Notes: a model not told the origin generated them from the letters alone. Positions 12,796 to 24,853 are shown, counted from the first letter of the stretch. The stretch: DNA of 64,000 bases from Maioricimonas rarisocia (GCF_007747795.1 NZ_CP036275.1:4890001-4954000), one strand, 5' to 3'. Translations and numbers: made by a program.

Positions 12796-12891
12796 GATGG
12801 CGTTCCCTCGCCACACTGGGAATCCCGCGCATCGTTCACCACACTGTGCGGCGAGATTCCCTGCCCCGACCGTTCCCCCTGGCTTTCCCTG

Positions 12892-14802
<1,911 letters not shown>

Positions 14803-14910
14803 AGCAGCGCACCACATGGTCGCGCTGAAACCATACCTCCGAAGCGATAGAATCCCGGAAACACGGGACAAACCCCGGACTGCGTAGCCTTCACTCTCCC
14901 GAGTCGCACG

Positions 14911-16410
14911 ATGTCTGCCGAGATCGATCCCCCTGCCGCTCAGCCCGACCGCGCACCGCTGCGCGTGGCTGTGATCGGGGGCGGCATCTCCGGACTCGCC
15001 GCGGCACATCGGCTGCTCGAGCAGAGTTCGACGGCCGAGGTGACGGTCTACGAGGCCGCAGAACGCGTCGGTGGCGTGTTCGGTACGGAGCAGATCGGGG
15101 AATACCTGATTGAGACCGGTGCCGATTCCTTCATCACCAACAAGCCGCACGCGCTCGATCTGTGCCGGCGACTCGGGCTCGAAGACCGGCTGATCCCGAC
15201 CGACAGCACCTACCGCCGCTCGCTGATCCTCCACAATGGGGAACCGGTGCCGACTCCGGACGGCTTCAATCTGATGGTGCCCGCCCGCATCGGTCCGATG
15301 CTGACGACGCCCCTGCTCTCGCCACTGGGCAAACTGCGGCTCGGGCTGGAGTACTTCCTGCCGCGACGAACAGACAACGGAGACGAAAGCCTCGCATCGT
15401 TCGTCCGCCGTCGTCTGGGACAGCAGACGTTCGAGCGGATCGTGCAGCCGATGGTCGGCGGGATCTACACGTCCGATCCTGAGAAACTCAGCCTTGCCGC
15501 GACGCTGCCACGCTTTCTCGACATGGAACGGGATCACGGCAGCCTGATCCGGGCGGCCCTTCGTCAGCGACGGGTCGGTCGCAAAGCCTCCGGCGAAGAG
15601 TCCGCGGCCAGCGGGGCCCGCTATGGCCTGTTCGCCAGCCTGAAGGGGGGCATGTCGGAGCTGCTTGAGGCGCTTTCCCGTCGACTCGAAGCAAAGAACG
15701 CCCTGCGGCTCGGTTGCCCGGTCGTGGCGATCGAGCCCGCACACGAAGCGGACCGGACTCACTACGAGGTGCGCCTGGCCGACGGAACGTCCATCCTGAG
15801 CGATGCCGTCATTCTCGCCCTGCCCGCCTATCGGGCTGCCGACCTGATCGATGGCTGGAACCGCGAACTGGCCGAGACCCTCCGCGAGATCGAATACGCA
15901 TCGAGCGCCATCGTGATCAGCGGGCATCGCCTCGAAGACATCCGCCATCCGCTCGACGCATTCGGGCTGGTGATTCCGCACATCGAACAGCGGCAGATCC
16001 TGGCGGTCTCGTTTCTGAGCCGCAAATTCCCCGGCCGCGCCCCCGATGGTCGGGTTGTGCTGCGGACATTCGTCGGCGGCGCGCTGCAGCCGGAACTGCT
16101 CGAGCAGCCGGATGACGATCTGATCGGCATGGTGCAGGGCGAACTGCGGGACATCCTTGGCGTCGAGGGAAAGCCGGATTTCGTTCGCGTCGCACGCTGG
16201 CACCGCAAGATGCCGCAGTACCATGTCGGCCATCTGGAACGTGTTCAACAGATCGAATCGCTCACCCGTCGCTCCCCCGGCCTGTTCGTGGCGGGCAATG
16301 CGTACCATGGCGTGGGCATTCCCGACTGCATTCGGAGTGGCGAACAGGCGGCAGAGCGTGTGCACGAAACGTTCGTCGCTGCCGGTTCTCCCGCACGCGC
16401 CGAAACGTGA
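14911..16410 (+). CDS. hemG: Protoporphyrinogen oxidase (HemY-type, FAD-dependent)
   Basis: The 499-residue protein has the FAD-binding dinucleotide motif [17 protein letters not shown] near residue 25, followed by YEAAERVGG, and the conserved features of the oxygen-dependent protoporphyrinogen oxidase family: [27 protein letters not shown] and the C-terminal FAD contact [13 protein letters not shown]. It oxidises protoporphyrinogen IX to protoporphyrin IX, the penultimate step of heme synthesis. No other heme gene lies in the window. The downstream helicase starts 49 nt later. The name hemG follows common usage for this flavoprotein; it corresponds to B. subtilis HemY, not to E. coli HemG. 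Confidence 0.92.
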   Translation: MSAEIDPPAAQPDRAPLRVAVIGGGISGLAAAHRLLEQSSTAEVTVYEAAERVGGVFGTEQIGEYLIETGADSFITNKPHALDLCRRLGLEDRLIPTDSTYRRSLILHNGEPVPTPDGFNLMVPARIGPMLTTPLLSPLGKLRLGLEYFLPRRTDNGDESLASFVRRRLGQQTFERIVQPMVGGIYTSDPEKLSLAATLPRFLDMERDHGSLIRAALRQRRVGRKASGEESAASGARYGLFASLKGGMSELLEALSRRLEAKNALRLGCPVVAIEPAHEADRTHYEVRLADGTSILSDAVILALPAYRAADLIDGWNRELAETLREIEYASSAIVISGHRLEDIRHPLDAFGLVIPHIEQRQILAVSFLSRKFPGRAPDGRVVLRTFVGGALQPELLEQPDDDLIGMVQGELRDILGVEGKPDFVRVARWHRKMPQYHVGHLERVQQIESLTRRSPGLFVAGNAYHGVGIPDCIRSGEQAAERVHETFVAAGSPARAET

Positions 16411-16459
16411 CCCACAACCCGAGATTGGATCCGGAGATTCCGGTACGGATACAACCGAC

Positions 16460-19132
16460 ATGCATGACGCCGAGCCGACCACACCGCCGAGCCGCGACGA
16501 ACTGGCCGAAATGTACCTCGACCAGCTTCCGTACGAGCCGTATCCGGTTCAGGAAGAGGCCCTGCTCGCCTGGTTCACGCATCCGGAAGGGGTTCTCGTC
16601 TGCGCGCCGACCGGAACCGGCAAGACGCTGATCGCCGAAGCGGCGATGTTCGAAGCCCTGCACACCCGCAAACGGGCCTACTATACGACGCCGCTGATTG
16701 CTCTGACCGAGCAGAAGTTTCAGGAACTGCAGGATGCGGCCGAACGGTGGGGTTTCTCCCGCGATGACGTCGGCCTGGTTACCGGCAATCGCCGGGTCAA
16801 TCCCGACGCCATCGTTCTGGTCGTGGTCGCCGAAATCCTGCTCAACCGACTGCTGCACCGGGAAGCGTTCGACTTTGCCGACGTCTCCGGCGTCGTGATG
16901 GATGAGTTCCACAGTTTCAACGATCCGGAGCGCGGCATCGTCTGGGAACTCTCGCTGACCATGCTTCCGAAGCATGTCCGTCTGCTGCTCCTCTCGGCCA
17001 CGGTCGGGAACTCGGGAGAGTTTCTCGGCTGGCTGCACAAGAGTCACGGCCGCAGGCTGCAGCTCGTGCAGAGCACCGACCGCAAGGTGCCGCTTCACTT
17101 CGAATGGGTCGGCGACCTGCTCCTCAATCAGCAACTGGAGCGGATGACCGAAGGGGAAGACGAAGACCGCCGCACGCCCACGCTGCTGTTCTGCTTTAAC
17201 CGGGCCGAATGCTGGACGGTTGCCGAACAGCTCAAAGGACGCTCCCTGCTCGCTTCCGGTCAGCAGAAACAGCTCGCCGCCCGCCTCGATGAATGGGACT
17301 GGAAAGGGGGCGTCGGTCCGAAGCTGCGGCAACTGCTGCTGCGGGGCGTTGGCGTGCACCATGCGGGGCTGCTCCCGAAGTTCCGCCGCCGCGTCGAAGA
17401 ACTGTTCCAGCAGAAGCTGCTTTCGGTCTGTGTCTGCACCGAAACGCTCGCAGCCGGCATCAACCTGCCTGCGCGGTCGGTCGTCCTCACCACGCTGATG
17501 AAGGGCCCGCCCGGCAAAAAGAAGGTCGTCGACTCCAGTTCGGCCAAGCAGATGTTCGGCCGCGCAGGTCGCCCGCAGTTCGACACACGCGGATTCGTCT
17601 ACGCGCTCGCACACGAGGATGACGTCAAGATTGCCCGCTGGAAGGAGCAGTACGACCAGATCCCCGAGGACACGAAGGATCCCAACCTCATCCGGGCGAA
17701 GAAGAACCTCAAGCGGAAGATGCCCACCCGCCGTAGCAACGTGCAGTACTGGAACGAGGAGCAGTTCCAGAAGCTGGTGGCCTCCCCGCCCGGCAAGCTG
17801 GCCAGCCGCGGTGAGATCCCGTGGCGATTGCTCGCGTACCTGCTGGAGATTTCTCCAGACGTCGACCGGCTGCGCACGTTCGTCCGCAAGCGACTGCTGG
17901 CTCCGAACCAGATCGAGAACGCCCAGAAGCGGCTCGACCGGATGCTGTTGACGCTCTGGACCGGCGGCTACGTCGATCTCGAGCCCGACCCGCCACGGGA
18001 ACGTCCGGTCCCCACTCGGCCACCCCTGCCGGAAGAACTGGGCGTGATTCCTGTCGCACCGTCGCAGTCGGGCGGGGAGGACGACTTCGGCAGCGGACTG
18101 TTCGATGACGATTCCGCTGCCGGCGGCGAAGACGCTTCGGCCTCGAAAGAAGAGGAAGCGCCCGAACCGGCACCGGCGTCGATGGGCTCATTCGGCGCCC
18201 TGCTGCAGGAAGCGCTCGAATCGGGTGAATCCAAGACCTCGGAGAAGAAGCCGAAGACCACGAAGAAGGGAGACGCTCCGCCGTCCGGCACGAAGGCGGA
18301 CGACGAGGAACCGTACGAACCACACAAGGCCTTCCCCACCGAAGAATTGCCGAAGCTGCTGCTGTTCCGCAGCGTCAATCCACTGTACGGGCTGTTCGCG
18401 ACGCAGCACCTTGGACTGGCCGACTTCGCCGAACGGATTCAGATTCTGGAGTCGATCCTCGAACTGCCGCGATCGATTCTCCCGCAGGTTCGTGTGCCGC
18501 CGCCGGAGGAGCTTCCGCCCGGTCCGCTGGCCCGCGGCTACCTGGACCAGCAATTGATCGAGCGTGGTCTGGCGACGCAGGAGGACATCGATCCGCCGCC
18601 GCGCGAGGAGCAGGTTCAGGGGATGTTTCGTGAGCGCAAGTGGGCGCTGCCGCTGGCGGACAAACTGCTGATGCTGTTTCGCCACGAATACCCCGACGTG
18701 CGCGACGTGCGTACCACGCCGGTCTGGGTGGTGGGAGACCTGCTGCATTTTGGCGGGGACTTCAATAAGTACATTTCGGGGCGGGATCTGGCGAAGCAGG
18801 AGGGGCTGATTTTCCGGCACCTGCTGCGGATGGTCCTGCTGCTGGGAGAGTTCTCGCAGGTGTCGCCGCCGGGTATCGACCACGCGCAATGGCGCAGCGA
18901 GCTACAGGAACTGTCGGACCAGCTGACCGAAAGCTGCCGGGGCGTCGATCCGGAAAGCACCGACAAGGCATTGGAGTCGATGCAGGCAGCGGACGTAGTG
19001 GCAGGAGAAGGGGGCGAGGCGAGCGATCTGCCTGGAGTGACCAGCATAGCGCCCGAACCTGGGGCGGCCGGAGCTGGACCGCAGGGAAGCCCCGGTGGCT
19101 CGGACTTGGAATCCGGCGAGTCGGAAGTGTGA
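16460..19132 (+). CDS. Ski2-like DEAD/DEAH-box helicase with acidic insert
   Basis: ATG at 16460 gives 890 residues beginning just before the helicase core; the frame is open further upstream but overlaps hemG. Motifs: Q-like region around [11 protein letters not shown], Walker A APTGTGKT, motif II DEFH, motif III LLSAT, motif IV-V region with [10 protein letters not shown] and [12 protein letters not shown]-like sequence, motif [14 protein letters not shown]. This is the Ski2/Lhr-like superfamily 2 pattern of RNA or DNA helicases. After the core, about residues 510-620 form a low-complexity linker rich in Glu, Pro, Ser and Lys, and then a second folded region (about 620-820) begins with [17 protein letters not shown]. 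The C-terminal 70 residues are Gly/Ser-rich. Nucleic-acid substrate unknown. Confidence 0.87.
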   Translation: MHDAEPTTPPSRDELAEMYLDQLPYEPYPVQEEALLAWFTHPEGVLVCAPTGTGKTLIAEAAMFEALHTRKRAYYTTPLIALTEQKFQELQDAAERWGFSRDDVGLVTGNRRVNPDAIVLVVVAEILLNRLLHREAFDFADVSGVVMDEFHSFNDPERGIVWELSLTMLPKHVRLLLLSATVGNSGEFLGWLHKSHGRRLQLVQSTDRKVPLHFEWVGDLLLNQQLERMTEGEDEDRRTPTLLFCFNRAECWTVAEQLKGRSLLASGQQKQLAARLDEWDWKGGVGPKLRQLLLRGVGVHHAGLLPKFRRRVEELFQQKLLSVCVCTETLAAGINLPARSVVLTTLMKGPPGKKKVVDSSSAKQMFGRAGRPQFDTRGFVYALAHEDDVKIARWKEQYDQIPEDTKDPNLIRAKKNLKRKMPTRRSNVQYWNEEQFQKLVASPPGKLASRGEIPWRLLAYLLEISPDVDRLRTFVRKRLLAPNQIENAQKRLDRMLLTLWTGGYVDLEPDPPRERPVPTRPPLPEELGVIPVAPSQSGGEDDFGSGLFDDDSAAGGEDASASKEEEAPEPAPASMGSFGALLQEALESGESKTSEKKPKTTKKGDAPPSGTKADDEEPYEPHKAFPTEELPKLLLFRSVNPLYGLFATQHLGLADFAERIQILESILELPRSILPQVRVPPPEELPPGPLARGYLDQQLIERGLATQEDIDPPPREEQVQGMFRERKWALPLADKLLMLFRHEYPDVRDVRTTPVWVVGDLLHFGGDFNKYISGRDLAKQEGLIFRHLLRMVLLLGEFSQVSPPGIDHAQWRSELQELSDQLTESCRGVDPESTDKALESMQAADVVAGEGGEASDLPGVTSIAPEPGAAGAGPQGSPGGSDLESGESEV

Positions 19133-19165
19133 GCTCCCGGGTGGGAACCGTTCGACGCCTGTTAT

Positions 19166-19185
19166 CCCCGAGCTGACGCTCGGGG
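19166..19185. repeat. Perfect hairpin after the helicase gene
   Basis: Arms CCCCGAGC and GCTCGGGG enclose the loop TGAC, 33 nt past the helicase stop. No T-run follows, so it is not a canonical terminator. It may act as an mRNA 3' stabiliser or be a dispersed planctomycete repeat. Confidence 0.5.
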
Positions 19186-19267
19186 CTCGCCTGCGCACAC
19201 TGTCGTTGAGCGACAACACATCCCGCGGATGGCGTGCAATAAGTCTCCGTAGTTGCTGCGCGCAAGA

Positions 19268-19342
19268 ATCGGGTAGGAGGCGGGGTCGCCCCCGCCGTCC
19301 TCCCACACCACCGGACGTACTCATCGTATCCGGCGGTTTCCT
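19268..19342 (-). ncRNA. Group II intron domains V and VI
   Basis: On the minus strand, domain V folds with arms ACCGCCGGA (19329-19337) and TCCGGTGGT (19307-19315), an inner TAC/GTA stem and a CG bulge. It carries the CGC catalytic triad typical of class IIC rather than AGC. It is followed by the GGAGGACGGCGGGG / CCCCGCC hairpin of domain VI with a candidate branch-point A in CTAC and the 3' terminus GAT at 19268. The IEP stop codon lies 8 nt before the domain V stem, the normal compact arrangement. Confidence 0.85.
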
Positions 19343-20764
19343 TCAATGTTGTAACGACAGGTATCTGACTTCGAGGCTCTGGTAGCCGTGAGTGTCGAAC
19401 CACTGGTTGCTCATTCCGTGATGCGCCGAGGGCGTACCCGACTTGCGCCACCAGCCCTTGCCGCAGGTCGCCGTCGTCCAGGATTGGTTCCAGGGGACGC
19501 CCAGCGATTGCAGAAAGATAGCAATCGATTTCGCGCGCTTGCGTTGCTTGAGCCGCACGCAGCGGAGTTTGCGGCGAATCCACCCGTCCAGTTTCCGCAG
19601 AGGCGACCGGGCCACCGCATGGCGGAAGTAGGTCACCCATCCGGTCGTGAACGAATTCACTTCACCGATCATCCGCTCGAAGCTGATGCCTCGATTCCGG
19701 CGCGTGATCTGCCGGATACGCTGCCTGGCACGCCGGAGACTGGCGGGAGCGATCGTCCGGCGACCATCGGAGAGCAGCCGGTAGCCGAGGAACTTGCGTT
19801 CGCTCACCACCGCCACCGCACTTTTCTCGCGATTGACACGCAGACGAAGTTTCCCTTCCAGAAACATGGTCAGTGAGGTCAGTACCCGTTCACCGGCCGC
19901 CTGAGACTGCACGTAGATGTTGCAGTCGTCGGCGTAGCGGCAGAACTTGTGTCCCCGTCGTTCCAGTTCCCGGTCCAGATCATCCAGCAGCCGGTTGGCC
20001 AGCAACGGTGAGAGTGGTCCACCCTGCGGTGTCCCTTCGTGTCGGGCGACGCACACCCCGTTCTGCAGCAGCCCGGCTTCCAGGAAGCGGCGGACGATCC
20101 GCAGAAGGCGCTTGTCGGCGACCCGTCGGGCCAGACGGGCCATCAGGATGTCATGGTTCACCCGATCAAAGAACTTCTCGAGGTCCATGTCCACCACAAT
20201 GGTGCGTCCCTCCGCCACATACTCGCTGGCCTGTTGCACCGCCTGATGGGCGCTGCGTCGCGGCCGGAAGCCGTAGCTGGAGTCCGAAAAAGTGGGGTCC
20301 AGGATCGGTTCGAGCACTTGCAGGATCGCCTGCTGGACGAGCCGGTCCACCACCGTCGGGATGCCCAGTTGTCGCATTCCGCCGCCCGGCTTGGGGATCT
20401 CGACCCCGCGAACCGGTTGTGGCTGATAGCTCCCGTCCAGAAGCCGGGCGATGAATTCCTGTGTGTGCTCTGCGATCCAGCCGGGCAACTCGGCGATGGT
20501 CATCCCATCCACTCCGGGAGCCCCCCGGTTCGCTTTCACGCGTCGATACGCTCGGTTCAGATTCTCTGGCTGCGTCACCTCCTCCATCAGAGACTGTGTC
20601 AAGGCTCGTGCTGGATCCATCGCCGTGAGTGTTTGCCGCTCCTCGCAGGTCGCAGTTTCGGTTCCGCCTTCGCCGCGGTCCCCGGGGCGTGGCGCATTCG
20701 TCTCGTGGCCCCCGAACAGGAGCAACTGACGAAACACTCCACCTTGCTGCCGCTCCGCACTCAT
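19343..20764 (-). CDS. ltrA: Group II intron reverse transcriptase/maturase
   Basis: The 473-residue protein has the reverse-transcriptase fold with GAPGVDGMTI (RT0/RT1), IPTVVDRLVQQAI, SYGFRPRRSAHQA, VVDMDLEKFFDRVNHD (first catalytic Asp), GTPQGGPLSPLL and the RYADDC active site, followed by the group II maturase-specific domain around TTGWVTYFRHA. There is no HNH endonuclease at the C-terminus, as expected for class IIC. All catalytic residues seen look intact, so the protein may be active. The ATG at 20764 keeps the conserved-looking segment GVFRQLLLFGGHETNA; an alternative ATG at 20620 gives a 425-residue core, and the frame is open upstream to 20875. Confidence 0.9.
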   Translation of the reverse strand: MSAERQQGGVFRQLLLFGGHETNAPRPGDRGEGGTETATCEERQTLTAMDPARALTQSLMEEVTQPENLNRAYRRVKANRGAPGVDGMTIAELPGWIAEHTQEFIARLLDGSYQPQPVRGVEIPKPGGGMRQLGIPTVVDRLVQQAILQVLEPILDPTFSDSSYGFRPRRSAHQAVQQASEYVAEGRTIVVDMDLEKFFDRVNHDILMARLARRVADKRLLRIVRRFLEAGLLQNGVCVARHEGTPQGGPLSPLLANRLLDDLDRELERRGHKFCRYADDCNIYVQSQAAGERVLTSLTMFLEGKLRLRVNREKSAVAVVSERKFLGYRLLSDGRRTIAPASLRRARQRIRQITRRNRGISFERMIGEVNSFTTGWVTYFRHAVARSPLRKLDGWIRRKLRCVRLKQRKRAKSIAIFLQSLGVPWNQSWTTATCGKGWWRKSGTPSAHHGMSNQWFDTHGYQSLEVRYLSLQH

Positions 20765-21180
20765 CGAGATGTCCCGGCTGCTCCTTGCATCAAAGGATTC
20801 GGTCCTTCGCCGGGCACGCGCCCGACTACTATGACCTCTGCTGACTTCTCCCGCCCCTTCCCGGTGCGTTGCCACGCCGGTAGTCCGGATCGCCCGGACG
20901 GAGCGGGAGACCTCCCAGGTTAAGTCGTGTTTGCTTCCCTCGGGCCTCGCCGGATCTACCGCAGACGCTTCCGGATGAGTATCGGGCGTCCGTGTCCATT
21001 GCCACGTTGCCCAGCGTCAGCGGCCTTGTATCCGATTTCTGTTCGTCGAGTCCGAGTTGTGGTTCCGGTTCCCTTCAGATCCCGCCTCACGACGGGCACC
21101 CTGTCCTTCACCGCGAGGTTCCGCTCATCACGGCCCCCAGAGGACTTGCACCTCCTACAAACAAAACATGCCTGGCAAAC

Positions 21181-21210
21181 AAAAACAGCCCGAACCAACT
21201 GGTCCGGGCT
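21181..21210 (-). terminator. rplM-rpsI operon terminator, intron target
   Basis: On the minus strand a hairpin with arms AGCCCGGACC and GGTTCGGGCT (one mismatched pair, loop AGTT) at 21187-21210 is followed by G and five T (21181-21185). It lies 35 nt after the rpsI stop. The group IIC intron starts at the next base. Confidence 0.88.
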
Positions 21211-21245
21211 GATTGTGTCTCGTCGTTGCCGCGGGGCAAACCAGA

Positions 21246-21965
21246 TCAACGCTTGGAGAACTGGAAGCTCCGGCGGGCTTTCTTGAGGCCGTACTTCTTA
21301 CGTTCGACCATACGGCCGTCACGCGTGAGGTAGCCGCCTTCACTGAGAATGTGATGGAGGCCGGGATTCCGAACCTGCAGGGCACGGGCGATGCCGAGCA
21401 GAACCGCACCGGTCTGACCGGTCGGGCCACCACCATTCACCTTCACCCAGACGTCCACCTTGCCGAGCGAATCGGTCGCCTTCAGCGGGGCGAGGACCAT
21501 TTCCTGGTCACGCTCGAGGGTGAAGTACTCTTTCATGTCGCGACCGTTGACGGTCAGCTTGCCGTCGCCATCGGAGATCCGCACGCGGGCGACCGACGTC
21601 TTGCGACGACCGGTGCCGATCGCGGTACCGAAACGATCGATCTTGCCGCGGATGGTCGGCTCTGCAGCGACGGCTCCTTCGCCGCCCATTGCCTGCGAAC
21701 CGATATCCAGGCCGGGGAAGGCAGGCTGGACAGTCCCTTCCTCGGGGACTTCCGGCAGCGGCTCGGCAGCGGTCGACTCTTCCGGAGCCGGCGTTTCCGC
21801 AGGCGCGTCGGAGGCGGCGGGCTCAGTCGCTTCAGCAGCTCCGGACTCGGTCGAAGCAGGTTCGGTCGAAGCAGGTTCGGTCGAAGCGGTCGCTTCGGCG
21901 GCACCCGGCTCGGCAGGAGTGGCATCCGAAGTCGGTTCTTGGTTCTCAGGTGTTTCCGTCGACAT
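21246..21965 (-). CDS. rpsI: 30S ribosomal protein S9 with long acidic N-terminal extension
   Basis: The S9 domain occupies residues from about 111 ([17 protein letters not shown]) to the canonical end [17 protein letters not shown], 239 residues in all against about 130 for a typical S9. The first 110 residues are a low-complexity Ala/Glu/Pro/Thr-rich tail coded in part by three 15-bp tandem repeats at 21847-21891. The start ATG at 21965 follows rplM by 35 nt; an upstream in-frame start at 21983 would add six residues. S9 contacts P-site tRNA in the 30S head. The core looks complete, so the extension is an addition rather than a replacement. Confidence 0.95.
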   Translation of the reverse strand: MSTETPENQEPTSDATPAEPGAAEATASTEPASTEPASTESGAAEATEPAASDAPAETPAPEESTAAEPLPEVPEEGTVQPAFPGLDIGSQAMGGEGAVAAEPTIRGKIDRFGTAIGTGRRKTSVARVRISDGDGKLTVNGRDMKEYFTLERDQEMVLAPLKATDSLGKVDVWVKVNGGGPTGQTGAVLLGIARALQVRNPGLHHILSEGGYLTRDGRMVERKKYGLKKARRSFQFSKR

Positions 21966-22000
21966 TTCCGGTATCCGTAGCAACTCGTTCGGATGGGCGC

Positions 22001-22477
22001 TTAGCGCAGATGTTCGGGCATATCCTCAGGCTGCTGAGCCTGGTGAGGATGTTCGGGGCCAGCATACAGCTTCAGCTTGCGAAGCATCTGCCGCCCCAGC
22101 TTGTTCTTCGGGAGCATCCGCCGGACCGCCTCATGCAGGATGAACTCCGGCTTGCGTTCCAGCAAATCAGCAGCAGTCAACACTTTACGACCGCCCGGAT
22201 AACCGGTGTAGCGATCGTACTCCTTCCGGAGCATCTTCTGCGTGAAGTACGGATGGGTGTCGTGGGCGAGCGGCTGACCGCTGAACCGAACCTTGTCGGC
22301 ATTTACGACCACCACGTAGTCACCACAATCGACATGCGGCGTGTACGTGGGCTTGTGCTTGCCCATCAGCACGTTGGCCAGTTTCACGGCCATCCGGCCG
22401 ACGACCTGCCCGTCTCCGTCGACTACATACCAGCGGGGAGTGACAGTCTCCCGCTTTTCCATGAAGGTCTTGGTCAC
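22001..22477 (-). CDS. rplM: 50S ribosomal protein L13
   Basis: A GTG start at 22477 is supported by GAGGA 7 nt upstream and by the usual family start ([20 protein letters not shown]). The longest open frame goes 27 codons further with no homology. The 158-residue protein shows the L13 signature [21 protein letters not shown] region and [26 protein letters not shown]. The last 12 residues ([11 protein letters not shown] end) are variable. It is the first gene of the conserved rplM-rpsI pair. Confidence 0.95.
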   Translation of the reverse strand: MTKTFMEKRETVTPRWYVVDGDGQVVGRMAVKLANVLMGKHKPTYTPHVDCGDYVVVVNADKVRFSGQPLAHDTHPYFTQKMLRKEYDRYTGYPGGRKVLTAADLLERKPEFILHEAVRRMLPKNKLGRQMLRKLKLYAGPEHPHQAQQPEDMPEHLR

Positions 22478-22653
22478 GACCGAATCCTCATATCCCGGGA
22501 CAGAGCCGACGCCCGGCATCTTCCCAATTCTCACGCGGTGAGCCGTAGAAACCGCCAAGAATAGCGACTCGCCCCAATGCCTTCAACGGCGACGGACCGC
22601 GAAACAGACGAAATGCTGCCGATCTCATGTCGGCGGCTCAAGTACAGCCGCCC

Positions 22654-23937
22654 TCAGGCTTTGACGGCCCTCTCCAGCAGCTCAATCGTCGCTTGTGCCA
22701 TCGCCGGGGGACTGAATTTCGCCCGGACATTCGTCTGCCCGGTCGTTCCTAACGTTTCGCACGTCTCCGGCTGGTCGGCAAGCTCCTCGAGTGCATCCGC
22801 CAACGCCACCGGATCACGCGGCTCGACCAGACGCCCTCCGCCGGTCGCTTCGATCAGTTCCGGGAAGGCACCGTGACGCGGCTGCACCACCGGTCGACCG
22901 TTCGCCAGGGCTTCGAGGACGTACAGCCCCTTCGGCTCCTGGAATTCCGTCGGCACCGACAGCACATCGATCGACCGCAGAAACCGGACCTTCTCCTCGT
23001 GGGTGGCCGGGCTGCCGACGTACTCGAACGCATCGCCGACCGGTCGCAGCAGCTTCTGCACTTCTCGCAAGTAACTTCGATTCTGCGGAGCCAGATACCC
23101 TCCCACCCGCAATCGAGCCTCCGGCCTCCGCTGGTGCAGCACGCAGAACGCTTCTGCGAGATGCCGCAAACCCTTCTCCGGGGCAATGCGGGCGAAGTAC
23201 CCGACAGTGAACGGCTGGCCGTTTCGCTCCCCCGCCACGCCGTCGTGCCCGTCGAGATCGATCCCGAGCGGCAGCAGACCGAACTTCGTGGAATCGAGCT
23301 GCAGATAACGGGCAATGTAATCGCGGTAGAACCGGCTGTGGGTCATGAATCCGTCGAACTCGACCGCACGCCCGGCAACCGCCTCGATGGCCTGCTGCCG
23401 ATAATCTTCCGGCAGACTGTCGAGAAAAACGTCATCCCCCTGCAGCGTGCAGTAGATCGGCCCCCGGCAGACCTTTCTGACTTCGCGGAGGGCTCCGGCG
23501 AGCAGGGCGTTCGAGAAGATAACCACGTCCGGCTCGAGAGCGCAGACGTATTCGGCCAGCTCCGCCACTTCCCGGTGATGTGGCCCCGATTCCCCTTCCA
23601 GCATGGCCAGCGTCAGGTCGCCCAGTTCCGCAGCATCGTTGCTGACGGAGATTTTCGTCGCCAGGTTGATCAGCCAGGGCTGGTCGAGGACTCGGGCAAT
23701 CTTGCGCGGGATCCGCTGCCAGAACCGGTAGCGATAGTCGAGGTAGACGTTCAGCCCGCCCAGAAACACGCGGGGAGAGCTGACGTTCGCTTCGTCGACC
23801 CGAATCGGCGTGTACGTGGGAATCAGCGAGACCTGACAGCCAGCCGCCATCAGCGCCCTGGCCCAGGTGTTGTCGTGCATGCAGGAGCCGCAGAACATGC
23901 CGGCGCCGCCTGCGGTGATGATCGCGATGTGCGTCAC
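22654..23937 (-). CDS. Glycosyltransferase family 4 protein
   Basis: This 427-residue cytoplasmic protein has the GT-B fold pattern of GT4 enzymes: an N-terminal Rossmann half starting THIAIITAGGAGMFCGSC, and a C-terminal half with GYFARIAPEKGLRHLAEAF and the EX7E motif in EPKGLYVLE, used to bind the nucleotide sugar. GT4 enzymes transfer sugars with retention of configuration. The unusual N-terminal segment with Cys pair in FCGSCMHD is shared by planctomycete relatives as far as I know. It follows the amidotransferase gene by 24 nt and is probably cotranscribed with it. A 7-bp hairpin (GGCGGCT / AGCCGCC, 22632-22652) without a T-run lies directly after the stop. Confidence 0.85.
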   Translation of the reverse strand: MTHIAIITAGGAGMFCGSCMHDNTWARALMAAGCQVSLIPTYTPIRVDEANVSSPRVFLGGLNVYLDYRYRFWQRIPRKIARVLDQPWLINLATKISVSNDAAELGDLTLAMLEGESGPHHREVAELAEYVCALEPDVVIFSNALLAGALREVRKVCRGPIYCTLQGDDVFLDSLPEDYRQQAIEAVAGRAVEFDGFMTHSRFYRDYIARYLQLDSTKFGLLPLGIDLDGHDGVAGERNGQPFTVGYFARIAPEKGLRHLAEAFCVLHQRRPEARLRVGGYLAPQNRSYLREVQKLLRPVGDAFEYVGSPATHEEKVRFLRSIDVLSVPTEFQEPKGLYVLEALANGRPVVQPRHGAFPELIEATGGGRLVEPRDPVALADALEELADQPETCETLGTTGQTNVRAKFSPPAMAQATIELLERAVKA

Positions 23938-23961
23938 GTCAGGTGGGTCAATCTGGGCAAG

Positions 23962-24744
23962 TCAGGAAACGTCGTCGCCGGCAGCCAACGGAGGTCCGAG
24001 ATCTCCCGTCGCCTCGCGATCGGCCATGCTCCAGCGGACGAACTGCCGGAGAATCTCTTCGGACGGCTTCGACTCCCGGATCATCTGGTGGAACTCCTCG
24101 AGCGGCAACCCTGTGATCCGTTCCATGTATTCCGGGTACGTCTGGATCCGCTGCAGGAGATCGGCACAGTTCAGCTCCGGATGGAACTGGGTGCAGTAGA
24201 CGGGTGCGTCGTTGAGACGATAGGCCTGGTTCTCGACACGTTCCGAAGAAGCAAGCAGCGTCGCGTTGGGAGGCAGTTCGACCACCAGGTCCTCATGCCC
24301 CATCTGTCCGTTGAACGCGTCCGGAATGGCCGCGAACACCGGGTCGGTGCGGGCCGCTTCGGTCCGAAACAGGCGGTGGGTGCCAAGTTCAGCCCGATTC
24401 AGGTCCTTGACGACGTGGCCGCCCATAGCCCGGGCCATCGCCTGAAACCCCCAGCATGAGGCAAACGTCGGCTTGCGTTCCGCATGCAGAACGCGGAGCG
24501 AGTCGAGTGCCTGATCGAGCCACGGGCCCTGGTCCGTCACCGAATAGTGTCCGCTTCCTCCGAGCAGCACGACGTCGATGTCCCGCAGATGCTCCGGAGT
24601 CAGCGGTCCGCCGAGCAGATCGAAGACTTCAATCTGCCCCACCTCCGCCCGCAGCACGCGTGCGAAGCAGGTCACTTCATGTTCCCGCATGGGGTCGTCG
24701 GGATTGCGGACCTGCAGCAGCAGATAGCGGAGTCCAGGGGGCAT
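23962..24744 (-). CDS. Class I glutamine amidotransferase (GMP-synthase-like domain)
   Basis: The 260-residue product (ATG at 24744; a GTG at 24759 is equally possible) has the class I GATase triad: nucleophile Cys in ASCWGFQAMA and His/Glu in QFHPELN. The preceding LLGGSGHYSV matches the oxyanion region. There is no synthetase domain, so it belongs to the stand-alone GuaA-like amidotransferases whose partner and substrate are unknown; some act as gamma-glutamyl hydrolases. It lies between an M28 peptidase and a GT4 enzyme in the same direction. The complete guaA is elsewhere in the window, so this is not its broken copy. Confidence 0.82.
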   Translation of the reverse strand: MPPGLRYLLLQVRNPDDPMREHEVTCFARVLRAEVGQIEVFDLLGGPLTPEHLRDIDVVLLGGSGHYSVTDQGPWLDQALDSLRVLHAERKPTFASCWGFQAMARAMGGHVVKDLNRAELGTHRLFRTEAARTDPVFAAIPDAFNGQMGHEDLVVELPPNATLLASSERVENQAYRLNDAPVYCTQFHPELNCADLLQRIQTYPEYMERITGLPLEEFHQMIRESKPSEEILRQFVRWSMADREATGDLGPPLAAGDDVS

Positions 24745-24853
24745 CGTCAAATCGGTCACGGGGCATTCCGACGAGGGCGTGCAGAAGTCTCGGCTGGTCG
24801 TTCCAGTCTCTCCCCTCACGGGACGCCCGACAAGTGTGTTGCCGGCGATGCCC

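Larger units (their letters stand above)
19268..21180 (-). mobile_element. Group IIC intron, full length with ORF
   Basis: The element spans 1913 nt on the minus strand. Its 5' end reads GTTTGCCAGGCATG and then AGGAGGTGCAAGTCCTC, closely parallel to the start of the Oceanobacillus iheyensis group IIC intron as I recall it. Mid-element sequence AGAAGTCAGCAGAGGTCATA, just upstream of the ORF, also parallels that intron. The 3' end carries domain V with a CGC triad, a domain VI hairpin and the terminal ACCCGAT. The encoded reverse transcriptase lies between. The element begins directly after the T-tract of the rpsI terminator, the known target preference of class IIC. Exact boundaries are inferred by comparison: the 5' end is noncanonical (GUUUG rather than GUGYG). 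Confidence 0.85.

Noticed and set aside
12721-12891. Upstream GTG start for uup
   Set aside because: It would translate through the terminator hairpin of the efflux operon and adds 57 residues unlike ABC-F proteins.
19201-19220. Short hairpin TGTCG/CGACA near the intron 3' flank
   Set aside because: Only a 5-bp stem without a T-run; too weak to call a terminator.
20765-20875. N-terminal extension of the intron reverse transcriptase
   Set aside because: This part overlaps conserved intron RNA (domain II-III region) and has no protein homology I recognise, so the start at 20764 was preferred.
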